From Myxococcota bacterium (lineage in GTDB: Bacteria; Myxococcota; JAJVIH01), in NCBI GenBank assembly GCA_022072125.1, contig JAJVIH010000006.1, positions 1 to 64,000 on the forward strand: a stretch of DNA of 64,000 bases, in the 5' to 3' direction. Within the stretch, counting starts at the first letter, position 1. Each line of letters begins with the position of its first letter. Below the pieces are notes generated by a model. That model did not search any database. It saw only the letters and a list, made by a program, of their open reading frames with translations, and was not told where the DNA came from. Both the position numbers and the translations under genes were made by a program. Positions 50,981 to 59,532 of the stretch are shown here, piece by piece.

Positions 50981-51730
50981 TCAGTAATATTCAAATGAAG
51001 TGTGTCCGGGCAGGATTTGCACCACCCAGTTTTCGGGATCGTCATACCCAAAGACTTTGGAGGTCCCCAAATCGCGGGCGAACGGGAAGAGCCAGGAAAA
51101 GTCGCGCAGGAAAAAATCAAGGAATGAGAACACCTTGGTGCTGAATCCCGTTTCCGCCGCCAGCGACGCCCGCAGGCGCATGTGAATCTTGCGGATTTGC
51201 AGCACCTCCACCACGATCTTGTTGCCGCCCCCGAAGGTGCGGTGGATGGGCGCGGTTTTGATGTCCGGGTAGTTGATCTCGATCTCCACCTCGCGGCGGC
51301 TCCATGGACTGCCGGTCTCGGAGATATTCCACCACAGGCGGCCCAGCCTCTCGCCCAGAGGGCGTTTGCGTGGGTCCACCCAGCGGTATTTGGCTTCCGG
51401 ACCCAGCCAGTTCCAGGCGTCGTACAAATCGCCGTCGGGTTCAAACAGGTTATTCAGGGGCCGGCAGAACTGGGCGTTCACCGGCTGGGTCAACAGGCGG
51501 CGGGAGGAGCGATCCAGGCCGGCGTTTTCCGCCACCTCCAGCGCCCGTTCGCGCGAGACCGCCGCCCGGAAAGCCACACGGATTTTGTCGCGGTCCTTGA
51601 ACGCATCGAGCCAGTCGCCAATCACATCCTCGGCGTTTTCAATGCTCCGGGCGCATACAAACTGCAACAGCCATAGCAGCAGCCAGATGACTCCCAAATA
51701 CCATGACAATGTCCGGACCTTCCGGATCAC
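50981..51730 (-). CDS. Membrane-anchored protein of unknown function
   Basis: A 249-residue protein with one N-terminal helix (WYLGVIWLLLWLLQFVCA, about 10-27) and a hydrophilic mature part rich in Trp and Arg. It is probably exported and anchored by the N-terminus. No family recognised. It overlaps the upstream DUF192 gene by four bases (ATGA) and ends a three-gene minus unit (52975 to 50981). The 120 bases downstream hold no clear terminator. Confidence 0.55.
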   Translation of the reverse strand: MIRKVRTLSWYLGVIWLLLWLLQFVCARSIENAEDVIGDWLDAFKDRDKIRVAFRAAVSRERALEVAENAGLDRSSRRLLTQPVNAQFCRPLNNLFEPDGDLYDAWNWLGPEAKYRWVDPRKRPLGERLGRLWWNISETGSPWSRREVEIEINYPDIKTAPIHRTFGGGNKIVVEVLQIRKIHMRLRASLAAETGFSTKVFSFLDFFLRDFSWLFPFARDLGTSKVFGYDDPENWVVQILPGHTSFEYY

Positions 51731-52314
51731 GGCGCCACACCCGGAATATCCTTCATGTCAACCAGTGAGCCGGCCGTGACACCCAGCTTTTCCGCATGCC
51801 CGCCGTTGATTTCCAGAACGTAGCGGCTGGGCGCGTTAATGGATCGGGAGGTTTCCGTCAGGGGCTCCGCGTTGGCGATCACTCCGGCGACCTTGCGATC
51901 CCGGCCGATGAATACCATGTCGAGGGGAATCAGGGTGTTCTTCATCCAGAAAGTCTGGATGTCATCGTAATCATAGATGAACAGCATGCCCTGGTTTTCC
52001 GGCAATGATTTGCGGTGCATCAGACCGGTGCGCTGTTGGTCTTCCGTGATCGCCAACTCCACCTGAAACCGGACCTTGGCGCCGCCGGGAATATGGATGG
52101 TCAGCGGAAACAACCCGCTCCTGGTTTCAGGCGGAGGAGAGGGAGGAATTTCCGTCCGCGCGGCGGAGGTTGCCGGAGTATCCGCGACGGGAGCGGACGG
52201 CGCATCCAGGTGAGCGGGTTGCACGGGGCCGGTGGTGCGGGGTGGCGCGGCGTTGCATCCGCCCAGCAGCGCCAGCAGGATGATCAACCGGTGGAACAGT
52301 GGAGCGGCTTTCAT
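51727..52314 (-). CDS. DUF192 lipoprotein
   Basis: A 195-residue lipoprotein (lipobox LGGC near residue 19) with a Pro/Ala/Thr linker and a C-terminal DUF192 beta-barrel domain: ITEDQQRTGLMHRKSLP, GMLFIYDYDDIQTFWMKNT, LIPLDMVFIG. The family's biochemical role is unsettled. The start is the Met at 52314 before the signal peptide, with GGAG upstream; a longer upstream frame overlaps the neighbouring lipoprotein gene and is rejected. It is coupled by ATGA to the membrane-anchored gene downstream. Confidence 0.8.
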   Translation of the reverse strand: MKAAPLFHRLIILLALLGGCNAAPPRTTGPVQPAHLDAPSAPVADTPATSAARTEIPPSPPPETRSGLFPLTIHIPGGAKVRFQVELAITEDQQRTGLMHRKSLPENQGMLFIYDYDDIQTFWMKNTLIPLDMVFIGRDRKVAGVIANAEPLTETSRSINAPSRYVLEINGGHAEKLGVTAGSLVDMKDIPGVAP

Positions 52315-52357
52315 GACGGTGGTTTCTCCGGGGCGCGTCCTTCCCGGCTCAAGAGGA

Positions 52358-52975
52358 CTAGGGCTTGTCTTCGGCGCCCTTGTCCTCCGGTCCGGCGTCG
52401 GCGGCGCCGGAATCGGCGGGAGTGACATCCTCGCCGCCGCCCGTGTCAGCGGGTTCTCCGGCATCCTCTTCTTCCCCGCCCGTGTCCTTGGTTGTTCCAG
52501 CATCCCGGGCAGCGCCCGCATCCCGTGTGGCTCCCGCGTCGCGGGTGGTTCCGGCGTCACGGCGCCCGCCATCGGCGGTTCCCCCGTCCTCCACGCCGGT
52601 GGAGGGGTTGTCTATGGCCGGAGCATTGGGATTGACGCAGAATTTTTTGCCGGCGAATTCGGAATTGAAGCCTTCAAACGCCACGTCTTCGCTGGTGACG
52701 ACCACTTCGCATTTCCAGCCTTCGGTGCATTGTTCAGCGGTCTGGCATTCCCGGCTGCAGTAGGGGACTGAAGGCTTGACGCCCACTGGCGTGGACAGAC
52801 AGTAGAATCCAGGGCATTGCTGGACCGTCCGCAGGATGGTCGCCTCGCCGGGACGGGGAGGGGTGAGAAGGTCGCAGTCCGTGGTTGGCTGGCCCGAGCA
52901 TGCGCCAAGACACAGGATGGTCATCCATCCCATCGCCAAGGGAATCAGTCGCGGGGAAACGGCGAAGTTCAGCAT
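52358..52975 (-). CDS. Cys-containing lipoprotein with RDAG-repeat tail
   Basis: A 205-residue lipoprotein (lipobox LGAC, Cys26). The mature part has eight Cys in paired spacing (DCDLL, QQCPGFYC, PYCSREC, EQCTEGWKC, KKFCVN), a likely disulphide-bonded head. The tail is an Asp/Gly/Thr/Ala-rich region with four RDAG-type repeats, presumably a flexible stalk. No family recognised. It heads the minus unit containing the DUF192 gene, 43 bases downstream. Confidence 0.6.
   Translation of the reverse strand: MLNFAVSPRLIPLAMGWMTILCLGACSGQPTTDCDLLTPPRPGEATILRTVQQCPGFYCLSTPVGVKPSVPYCSRECQTAEQCTEGWKCEVVVTSEDVAFEGFNSEFAGKKFCVNPNAPAIDNPSTGVEDGGTADGGRRDAGTTRDAGATRDAGAARDAGTTKDTGGEEEDAGEPADTGGGEDVTPADSGAADAGPEDKGAEDKP
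52478..52561 (-). repeat. 18-base repeats coding R-D-A-G-x-x
   Basis: Residues 139-166 of the lipoprotein consist of four six-residue units (RDAGTT, RDAGAT, RDAGAA, RDAGTT) and a degenerate fifth (KDTG), each 18 bases long with diverged third positions. Confidence 0.7.
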
Positions 52976-52999
52976 GCTTTTGCTCCAGACCCTTCAATG

Positions 53000-53018
53000 A
53001 ACCAGAAAAGTTCTGGTT
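53000..53018. repeat. Short perfect inverted repeat
   Basis: AACCAGAA/TTCTGGTT with a three-base loop, in the 125-base spacer between ffh and the lipoprotein gene, about 25 bases before the lipoprotein start. It is too close to the start to judge whether it is an operator, an mRNA hairpin or part of a terminator. Confidence 0.4.
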
Positions 53019-53071
53019 CCATAACGAAATCATGCTTCCGGTGGCAAGAAAAATCCATCGGGCGGTTGGAC

Positions 53072-53098
53072 CATGTCCCGGCGGCCGGCCGGGACATG
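53072..53098 (-). terminator. Strong hairpin directly after ffh, without a T-run
   Basis: An 11-bp perfect stem CATGTCCCGGC/GCCGGGACATG (53072-53082 and 53088-53098) two bases after the ffh stop. The minus strand downstream is TCCAACC, not a T-tract, so it may be a processing or stability hairpin rather than an intrinsic terminator. Confidence 0.45.
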
Positions 53099-53100
53099 CC

Positions 53101-54675
53101 CTATTTCCGTTTGCGGGATTTTTTCCGGGATTCTTTTTCCTGCTTGCGTTTGGCCTTGCGGCGGGCGTCCAGTTCTTTTTGACGCTGCTTGTCATGAGCC
53201 CCGCCGCCCCCCCGCAGGGAGATTTCCCGCGTCTGCGGTTCCATGGCGGCCATGGCTTCTTCCGGGTCGAAACCAAAGAGTTCCTGCAGGTTGAGCCCCG
53301 CCAGGTCCTTCAGTTTGCCCAATTGGCTCAGCCCGGGAAGTTTGCCCAGAATGCCCGGTCCCTGCTGACCCATGGCGTCGAAGACCTGCCGCATCATATT
53401 GAATTTTTTCAGCAGTTCCCGGACTTCAAACTCCTTGTGACCGCTGCCTTTGGCGATGCGGCGGATGCGGGAGTCGTCAATGATTTTCGGGTATTTCCGC
53501 TCGCTCATGGTCATGGAGCGGATCATGGACTCGGCCCTGCGGAACTCGGATTCGGCGATGGCGCCGCCCTCGGGAATCTGGGCGGACATGAAGGGAATCT
53601 TTTCAAACAGGTCCTGCGCCGGACCCAGCGAGCGCAGCATGCCGATCTGTTGCAGGAAGTCTTCAAAATTGAAGCGGCCCGAGAGCATGCGCTCGGCGCC
53701 TTTTTCCGCCTCTTCGATATCCACCACGGACTCGAAGTCCTTGACCAGGCCGACGATATCGCCCATGCCGAGGATGCGGCTGGCCAGACCTTCCGGACGG
53801 AATTCATCGAGCCGGTCCATGGATTCGCCCATGCCCACGAATTTGATGGGCACGCCGGTCACTTCCTTGATGGACAACGCCGCGCCGCCGCGGGCGTCGC
53901 CGTCCAGCTTGGTCAGGATCGTCCCGGTCAGCGGGATACGGCTTTTGAACCCGGCCGCGGTTTTCACGGCGTCCTGGCCGATCATGGCGTCACAGACCAG
54001 GAAGATGTTGTGCGGATTGGTGAGCTGGATGATGGACTCCAGTTCGGCCATCAATTCATCGTCAATCGCCAGCCGTCCCGCCGTGTCGAAGATGAGGACA
54101 TCGGCCTGATAACCGCGCGCTTCCTTCAAAGCCTGCGCGCACAAGTCTGGCGGCGCCGTCCCGGGTTTGGCGAAGACCGGCACGCCCGCCCGCTGGCCCA
54201 GCTTCTGGAGCTGATCAATCGCGGCGGGCCGGTAAATATCCGCCGCGACCAGCAAGGGGCGTTTCCCTTCCTTTTTCAGTTTGGATGCGAGTTTGCCCGT
54301 GGTGGTGGTTTTGCCGCTGCCTTGCAGGCCGATCATCATGATGATCGCCGGTCCGCCGCGGGGATAGACCAACGAGGTATCCACCGGCCCCATCAGGGCG
54401 CATAACTCGTCGTAACAGGCCTTGATGAAATGGTCGCCCGGAGTGACCGCGATTTTTTTTCCGGAGGTATCCGCTTTCAGCCGGACCACTTCGCCCAGGG
54501 TTTTTTCCTTGACCCGTTGCAGGAAGGTCTTGACGACCTGGAACTGGACATCCGCTTCCAGCAGCGACACCCGGACATCGCGCAGGGCCTCGTCAATATT
54601 GGCTTCGGTGATTTCAGCCTTGCCGCTGAAGCGGTTGGCCGCCGCCTGAAAGCCTTTTGTCAGCGTTTCCAGCAT
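53101..54675 (-). CDS. ffh: Signal recognition particle protein Ffh
   Basis: GTPase that binds 4.5S RNA and targets nascent membrane proteins to FtsY. The 524 residues hold the N-domain (1-90), G-domain with Walker A GLQGSGKTTTTGKLA, DTAGRL and TKLDGDARGGAALS, and the Met-rich M-domain with the RNA-binding DSRIRRIAKGSG. The tail is unusually long and basic (last about 30 residues, KQRQKELDARRKAKRK-like). The start is the Met at 54675. It lies 10 bases after the parvulin-type gene on the same strand. Confidence 0.96.
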   Translation of the reverse strand: MLETLTKGFQAAANRFSGKAEITEANIDEALRDVRVSLLEADVQFQVVKTFLQRVKEKTLGEVVRLKADTSGKKIAVTPGDHFIKACYDELCALMGPVDTSLVYPRGGPAIIMMIGLQGSGKTTTTGKLASKLKKEGKRPLLVAADIYRPAAIDQLQKLGQRAGVPVFAKPGTAPPDLCAQALKEARGYQADVLIFDTAGRLAIDDELMAELESIIQLTNPHNIFLVCDAMIGQDAVKTAAGFKSRIPLTGTILTKLDGDARGGAALSIKEVTGVPIKFVGMGESMDRLDEFRPEGLASRILGMGDIVGLVKDFESVVDIEEAEKGAERMLSGRFNFEDFLQQIGMLRSLGPAQDLFEKIPFMSAQIPEGGAIAESEFRRAESMIRSMTMSERKYPKIIDDSRIRRIAKGSGHKEFEVRELLKKFNMMRQVFDAMGQQGPGILGKLPGLSQLGKLKDLAGLNLQELFGFDPEEAMAAMEPQTREISLRGGGGAHDKQRQKELDARRKAKRKQEKESRKKSRKRK

Positions 54676-54685
54676 GGGAACGCGA

Positions 54686-55678
54686 TCAGGGAGTGGGGGA
54701 AGCGGCCGGGGTGGGCGGCTTGCGGCCCTGCATGGCTTCAACCCGGGCTTCCATGACTTCCGGCTTCAGGCGCTCTTTCAGGTTCTTCATCAATTCCGTG
54801 TACAGCTTGATGCGCTCATGGCCCTGCATCTGGACCTTCAGGGTCTTTTTGGCTTCATCGAAGGACTTCGACTCCGGCTGGTAACGGTTCTCCAGACGGA
54901 TGATGTGGAAGCCCAGCGAACTCTGGATTGGACCCGCCATCTGCCCTTTCTTCTGGAGTTTGAAACCTTCGCGGGAGACATAAGGGCGCTGATCCGCCGC
55001 CAGCGGTCCCAGGTCTCCGCCCCGGTCCTTCGTAAAGGTGTCGCGGGAATGTTGTTTGCACAACTCGGCCCATTTGTCCGGGGACTTGCGCAATTCGGCC
55101 ATGACCTTGTTGGCCAGGTCCTTCTCCGTGGCGTCAAACTGGATGTGGCTCAGGTGGACGCGCGCGGGCAGGTTGAATTGGGAGAGGTGGTCGTCATAGT
55201 ACTTCTTCATGTCCGCATCGCTGACTTCCGGAACCTTGGAGTAAACCTCCTTCATCAGTTCTTCCTGCAGGACGCGGCGGCGGTACTCATCCAGCTTCGC
55301 CTTGATGTCGGGGCGCTTGTCAAAACCCTTTTCCGTGGCTTCGTGGACGATCAGGGACTGCTCGACCAGGTGCCGCAGGATATTCTTGCGTCCATCTGGG
55401 GTGGCTGAGATTTCCGGCGGGTAGCGTTCAAATTCATTTTTCAGATCATCTTCGGTGATGATCTGCCCGCCAATCCGGGCGACAGCGTTGGAAGGCAGGG
55501 CGACCGGTCCGGCTTCATTGGCGGGAGCGGCGGCGCCGGTGCTGGTGGCGGGTTCGCTCATTGGAGTGTCCGTCTTCGCGGGTTTGGAAGGCTCCTCAGC
55601 CGGTTTTTTATCGCATCCCAGACAAAGGGGGGCGGCCAGGGCGAGAACGGACAGGACAATGCGGTTAATCTTGAACAT
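54686..55678 (-). CDS. Parvulin-type peptidyl-prolyl isomerase lipoprotein (PrsA/SurA-like)
   Basis: A 330-residue extracytoplasmic folding factor. It has a lipoprotein signal (LCLGC, Cys22), an Ala/Pro/Glu linker, a SurA-like N-terminal helical domain (ITEDDLKNEFERYP, RHLVEQSLIVHEATEKG), a rotamase domain (about 170-270; RVHLSHIQF, DRGGDLGPLAADQ, SSLGFHIIRLENR) and a helical tail. It overlaps the upstream propeller-protein gene by 14 bases and precedes ffh by 10. The three genes link targeting, folding and a surface protein. Confidence 0.9.
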   Translation of the reverse strand: MFKINRIVLSVLALAAPLCLGCDKKPAEEPSKPAKTDTPMSEPATSTGAAAPANEAGPVALPSNAVARIGGQIITEDDLKNEFERYPPEISATPDGRKNILRHLVEQSLIVHEATEKGFDKRPDIKAKLDEYRRRVLQEELMKEVYSKVPEVSDADMKKYYDDHLSQFNLPARVHLSHIQFDATEKDLANKVMAELRKSPDKWAELCKQHSRDTFTKDRGGDLGPLAADQRPYVSREGFKLQKKGQMAGPIQSSLGFHIIRLENRYQPESKSFDEAKKTLKVQMQGHERIKLYTELMKNLKERLKPEVMEARVEAMQGRKPPTPAASPTP

Positions 55679-57089
55679 GGGATTTCCTCAGGCGGATGCG
55701 TGCGGTCAGGACCGCGGCCACGAGAGCGGCTATCCAGCCGCGAAAACCGTTGCGGGCAGGCGCGGTGTCGCAGCCGCAGCCTTCTTCATCCGTGGAATCC
55801 TTGCCGGAGGCGGAAGCGCGCCCCCCATCCACTCCGGGGAATTGTGGATTGGGGCCGCCATCCTGCCCGGGGCCGCCGCCCGCGGCAGGACCGCCCGGCG
55901 ACGAACAGTCTTTCACCTTGCCCGCGTTGGGCTGGTTCACCGGAGCATCGCGGGTCCAGCGCGCCACCAGAAAACGGTCGCCGCCAATCCAGCAGCGGTT
56001 GGCGTTGGGGCAGGTGAGCGACAGCACCGCGACCGCCGCGCCCACGCCGCCTCCCATCATGGTCATGTATTCAGGATCGGGTTGCCAAGTGGCGCCGCCG
56101 TCGCCAGAGCGGAAAACCCCGCCCAGGGGGGTGCCCTGGTTGTCAGGGTAAATCTTGTTGCCGGTCAGGATCAGTTCCCCCGGTCCCAGCGCATGCAGCC
56201 CGGTGATGCTGTTGAGGGTCTCCTGGGCTTTCCGGCCAAAGACTTCATATTCAATGGGCGCCAGCGATGTGGAGAGCGATTTCCAGCTTTTTCCGCCATC
56301 GCTGGTGGCGTGGAACTGGGGCGAGCCGCTGGAGTCCACGCCGGCGGCGTACCCAGTGGAGCAATCGTAAAAATGAACAATGGCGTCGCCAATGGGCAGG
56401 GTGGAGAGGACCGCCCAGGTTTTACCGCCATCGCCGGACTGAAGGATGGTGGTTGGCGTGGTGGCTGGCGCGTTGGCGTCCGGCTTGGGCGGGTGGCCCC
56501 ATGCGAATCCGTTGGATGCGGAGACGAACTGCACCCCCGCCATGTCAATGGTTTGCCCGGTTTCGGCGAGCGTCCACTTTCGTCCATCGGTGGTGAGGGC
56601 GATCTTGCCGCCCCGTGACCCCGCCCAGCCGTGGGAAGCGTCCAGCATGAATATGGTGGTAAAAACGCTTCCACGCGGCAACAGGCCCGATGCGGCTTCC
56701 GCAAAGTTGGCGCCGCCGTCGGTGGAGAGCAGGATTTGCCCGCGCAGCGTATCCACCCCGTAAGCGGTCGCCGGAGCGGAAAAATCAATCGAGCGGATGA
56801 CGTTGGGAATACGCCCGCCGCCGGGCACCGTGGAGTTGGACCAGCTTCCGCCGCCGTCGGTTGAAAATTTGACCACGGGTGTCTGGCCCGAAGCCGAAGC
56901 CTCCGCGCCGGCCAGAATCACATTGTTTTCGGAGCCCGCGGCCACTTCGAGAACAAAATTCCCGTTGGCGGGCTTGGATAACTGCTTTTCCCAACGGGCT
57001 TCAGCACGTCCGGCCGCCGCCAGCGCCAGAATGCCGGCGGCGCCGAGCGAGACACGCTGCAGGGTGCGAATGGGGTTTGTCTGTTGCAT
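55665..57089 (-). CDS. Secreted BNR/Ycf48-like beta-propeller with MYXO-CTERM-like tail
   Basis: A 474-residue exported protein (signal to about residue 30, cleaving near GRAEA). The body is a propeller with Asp-box repeats (KFSTDGGGSWSNST, LLSTDGGANFAEA, TSDGGKSWKSL, FRSGDGGATWQ), as in sialidase/Ycf48-type proteins; the catalytic sialidase residues are not evident. The last 40 residues are a Cys-containing linker (GCGCDTAP), one hydrophobic helix (WIAALVAAVLTA) and a basic end (RIRLRK), the pattern of a MYXO-CTERM sorting signal. It is preceded by a good promoter at 57129. Confidence 0.7.
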   Translation of the reverse strand: MQQTNPIRTLQRVSLGAAGILALAAAGRAEARWEKQLSKPANGNFVLEVAAGSENNVILAGAEASASGQTPVVKFSTDGGGSWSNSTVPGGGRIPNVIRSIDFSAPATAYGVDTLRGQILLSTDGGANFAEAASGLLPRGSVFTTIFMLDASHGWAGSRGGKIALTTDGRKWTLAETGQTIDMAGVQFVSASNGFAWGHPPKPDANAPATTPTTILQSGDGGKTWAVLSTLPIGDAIVHFYDCSTGYAAGVDSSGSPQFHATSDGGKSWKSLSTSLAPIEYEVFGRKAQETLNSITGLHALGPGELILTGNKIYPDNQGTPLGGVFRSGDGGATWQPDPEYMTMMGGGVGAAVAVLSLTCPNANRCWIGGDRFLVARWTRDAPVNQPNAGKVKDCSSPGGPAAGGGPGQDGGPNPQFPGVDGGRASASGKDSTDEEGCGCDTAPARNGFRGWIAALVAAVLTARIRLRKSHVQD

Positions 57090-57128
57090 CGGATGCAGGG
57101 ATGTTCTCCCCCCAAAAAAGCGGCGGAC

Positions 57129-57156
57129 AATATATAGAGGCGGGCCCCGGGGTCAA
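57129..57156 (-). promoter_or_regulatory. Sigma-70-type promoter of the propeller/PPIase/ffh operon
   Basis: On the minus strand TTGACC (57156-57151), a 16-base spacer and TATATT (57134-57129). The predicted transcript start lies about 32 bases before the start codon at 57089. It probably drives three genes including ffh. Confidence 0.6.
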
Positions 57157-57342
57157 GAAACACACGGGATGCGGCGTTGAAAGCCAGGAAAGGAGGCTTT
57201 CCGGATCGCAGTGGACGCGCGCGGGCGCCACGGCCATGCAGGCGGACTCCGCGAATCCGCTGAACGACACGGCCCGCACATACGCCAGGTCTTCCCGGTA
57301 AAGACTCATGCTGGATACTCCGCCCGGCGGCGCGGCGATTGA

Positions 57343-58530
57343 TCAGCCCCGGCCTGCCAATTCCATGGATAACCCCGCCAGCGCCCCGCCCAGCACCAGC
57401 CAGGTGGTGTTGACCCTGAAACGGAAAAGCAGCAGCGCCGCGGCCGCGGCAATTCCCGCGCTGAATCCATCCACGATCGCGGTGCGGGCAAGCTGGAGGC
57501 TCACCGCCGCCATCAGCGCCAGCGAGGCCAGGTTAACCCCATCCAGAAACGCACTGGCGCCGGGGGATTGACGGATCCGGGGAATCAGCGGGCCGCTGAG
57601 GGCGACGAATATGAAGGCCGGCAGGAATATCCCCACGGTGGCGAGCGCGGCGCCGGCGGGCCCCGCAAGCACATAGCCGATAAACGTGGCGGTGGTGAAC
57701 ACCGGTCCCGGGGTGAGTTGCCCCACCGCAATGGCGTCCAGCAACTGGGCGCTGGTCATCCACCCCAGCCGATCCACCAGATCGGCGCGCAGAAACGCCA
57801 GCAGCACGTAGCCGCTTCCATACAGCACCGATCCGGTTTTCAGGAACACCCAGAACAGCGAGGGAAGGGTGATGGAACTGGCGGCGCCCATGGTTCCAAG
57901 CGCCGCGGCGGGCCCAAACGGCGCCAGGGATTTCAGTTCGCCCGCGCCAGACGGCCTGATCACCCGTCCCGCCAGCGCCGCCGCCAATCCCGCTCCCAGC
58001 AACAGGAGCAACTCATGTACGCCCCACAGCGCCAGGAACAGGCATATCCCCGCCACGATTTTTGATCGCGCGGATGGGGCGGCGGAGCGGGTCAGCATCC
58101 AGACGGCCTGTGCAATCACCGCCAGCATGACGGGTTTCACCCCAAACAGCAGCCATTCGGCGGTGGGGGTCTTGCCGCTCCCCACATAGAGCCACGCCAA
58201 CACGCTGGTGATCGCCGCCGCCGGCAGGATGAACGCAGCGCCGGCGGTCAGCAGTCCGGCCATGCCCCGCCGCTCCCTGCCGATATGAATGGCCATTTCG
58301 GTGGAGTTGGGACCGGGGATGAGATTGACCGCCCCCAGCAGATCAAGAAATTGCGCTTCGCCGAGCCATCGCCTGCGCGCCACCACTTCCTCGCGCATCA
58401 TGGCGATATGCGCCGCCGGGCCGCCGAAGGATGTGGCCCCCAGCCGGAAGAAGAGCCGCCACAACTCCCACAGCGTGGTGGGCCGGTTCTCCGCCGCAGG
58501 AGATTCATCAGGGGATTGCGATTCGGACAT
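57343..58530 (-). CDS. chrA: Chromate transporter, ChrA family
   Basis: A 395-residue inner-membrane exporter made of two homologous halves. The first begins LFFRLGATSFGGPAAHIAMM with NLIPGPNSTEMAIHIG; the second has FLRADLVDRLGWMTSAQLLDAIAVGQLTPGP. Both GGP/PGP signature loops are present, so a two-domain chromate efflux protein is expected. It is divergent from arsM with a 162-base spacer holding an inverted repeat. Chromate specificity is by family, not shown here. Confidence 0.92.
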   Translation of the reverse strand: MSESQSPDESPAAENRPTTLWELWRLFFRLGATSFGGPAAHIAMMREEVVARRRWLGEAQFLDLLGAVNLIPGPNSTEMAIHIGRERRGMAGLLTAGAAFILPAAAITSVLAWLYVGSGKTPTAEWLLFGVKPVMLAVIAQAVWMLTRSAAPSARSKIVAGICLFLALWGVHELLLLLGAGLAAALAGRVIRPSGAGELKSLAPFGPAAALGTMGAASSITLPSLFWVFLKTGSVLYGSGYVLLAFLRADLVDRLGWMTSAQLLDAIAVGQLTPGPVFTTATFIGYVLAGPAGAALATVGIFLPAFIFVALSGPLIPRIRQSPGASAFLDGVNLASLALMAAVSLQLARTAIVDGFSAGIAAAAALLLFRFRVNTTWLVLGGALAGLSMELAGRG

Positions 58531-58559
58531 GGCGTTCCGGAGGAAAGCGGAGAGTCAAA

Positions 58560-58597
58560 CCGCCGCCACAATATATACGGCGGCGGGCCATGTACAT
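58560..58597. promoter_or_regulatory. Inverted repeats in the chrA/arsM divergent spacer
   Basis: CCGCCGCC (58560-58567) and GGCGGCGG (58579-58586) flank the AT-rich ACAATATATAC, followed by the perfect palindrome ATGTACAT (58590-58597). The TATATA core may be a -10 for chrA and the arms an operator. No regulator gene is adjacent except the sigma factor at 59529. Confidence 0.4.
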
Positions 58598-58692
58598 ATC
58601 AAATGACCGGGAAGGGGCGAATCCAGTCCGATGCGAAAAAATTCCGCATCCTTTTTCCCCGGGCGGCGTCTTTCTGGTCAGGAGGTAATCAC

Positions 58693-59532
58693 ATGAACCA
58701 ACCCAACTCATTGACCAAAGAAGATATCCGCAAGGCTGTCCGCGATTTTTATGGCCGCGTCGCCCAGTCCGGCGGCGATGTCCAGACCATCACCGGATGT
58801 TGCGGCCCCAGTGCGCAATCCAGCCTCAAACTCGGCTATTCCCCCGGTGATCTGGCCGCCGCGCCAGAGGGCTCCAACATGGGGCTCGGGTGCGGCAATC
58901 CACAGGCGATCGCTTCCCTCGGACCAGGCGAAACGGTCCTGGACCTGGGGTCCGGCGGCGGGTTCGACTGCTTCCTGGCGGCGAAACAAGTCGGTTCCGC
59001 GGGCATGGTGATCGGCGTGGATATGACGCCGGAGATGATTGCGAAGGCGCGGGCCAACGCCGCAAAAGCCGGTGTATCCAATGTGGAGTTCCGGCTGGGA
59101 GAGATCGAACACCTTCCCGTGGAGGATGAAAGCGTGGATGTCATCCTGTCCAACTGTGTGATCAACCTCAGCCCGGACAAGGAGAAGGTGTTCCGGGAGG
59201 CGTTCCGGGCGCTCAAGCCGGGGGGGCGTCTCGCCATCTCCGATGTGGTGGCGACCGGTCAATTGCCCCCGGAGGCGATGCAGGAGATCGCGGCGTTGAC
59301 CGGATGCGCCGGGGGCGCGGGGGATGTATCCACGCTGCGCCGGTTGCTGGAGAACGCGGGCTTTGAGAAAATCCGCATCACACCCCGTCCGGAAAGCCGC
59401 GAGTTCATCCGGGAGTGGATGCCGGGTCTTGGTGTGGAGGATTATGTCGCCTCGGCCAGCATCGAGGCGGTGAAGCCGGGGGCAGGCAGTTGCTGCGCGA
59501 CCTCCTGTTGCGGCGGAAAGGATTTGGCATGA
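58693..59532 (+). CDS. arsM: Arsenite methyltransferase
   Basis: A SAM-dependent methylase that converts As(III) to methylated arsenicals. The 279 residues have the SAM loop LDLGSGGGFDCFLA (83-96) and the conserved thiols: Cys36-Cys37 (ITGCCGPS), Cys67 (GLGCGNP), Cys155 (LSNCVINLS) and Cys205 (LTGCAGGAG). A Cys-rich end (SCCATSCCGG) follows. The start is set by a strong AGGAGG before the ATG at 58693. The sigma-factor start overlaps its stop (ATGA), so both are made together. Confidence 0.95.
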   Translation: MNQPNSLTKEDIRKAVRDFYGRVAQSGGDVQTITGCCGPSAQSSLKLGYSPGDLAAAPEGSNMGLGCGNPQAIASLGPGETVLDLGSGGGFDCFLAAKQVGSAGMVIGVDMTPEMIAKARANAAKAGVSNVEFRLGEIEHLPVEDESVDVILSNCVINLSPDKEKVFREAFRALKPGGRLAISDVVATGQLPPEAMQEIAALTGCAGGAGDVSTLRRLLENAGFEKIRITPRPESREFIREWMPGLGVEDYVASASIEAVKPGAGSCCATSCCGGKDLA

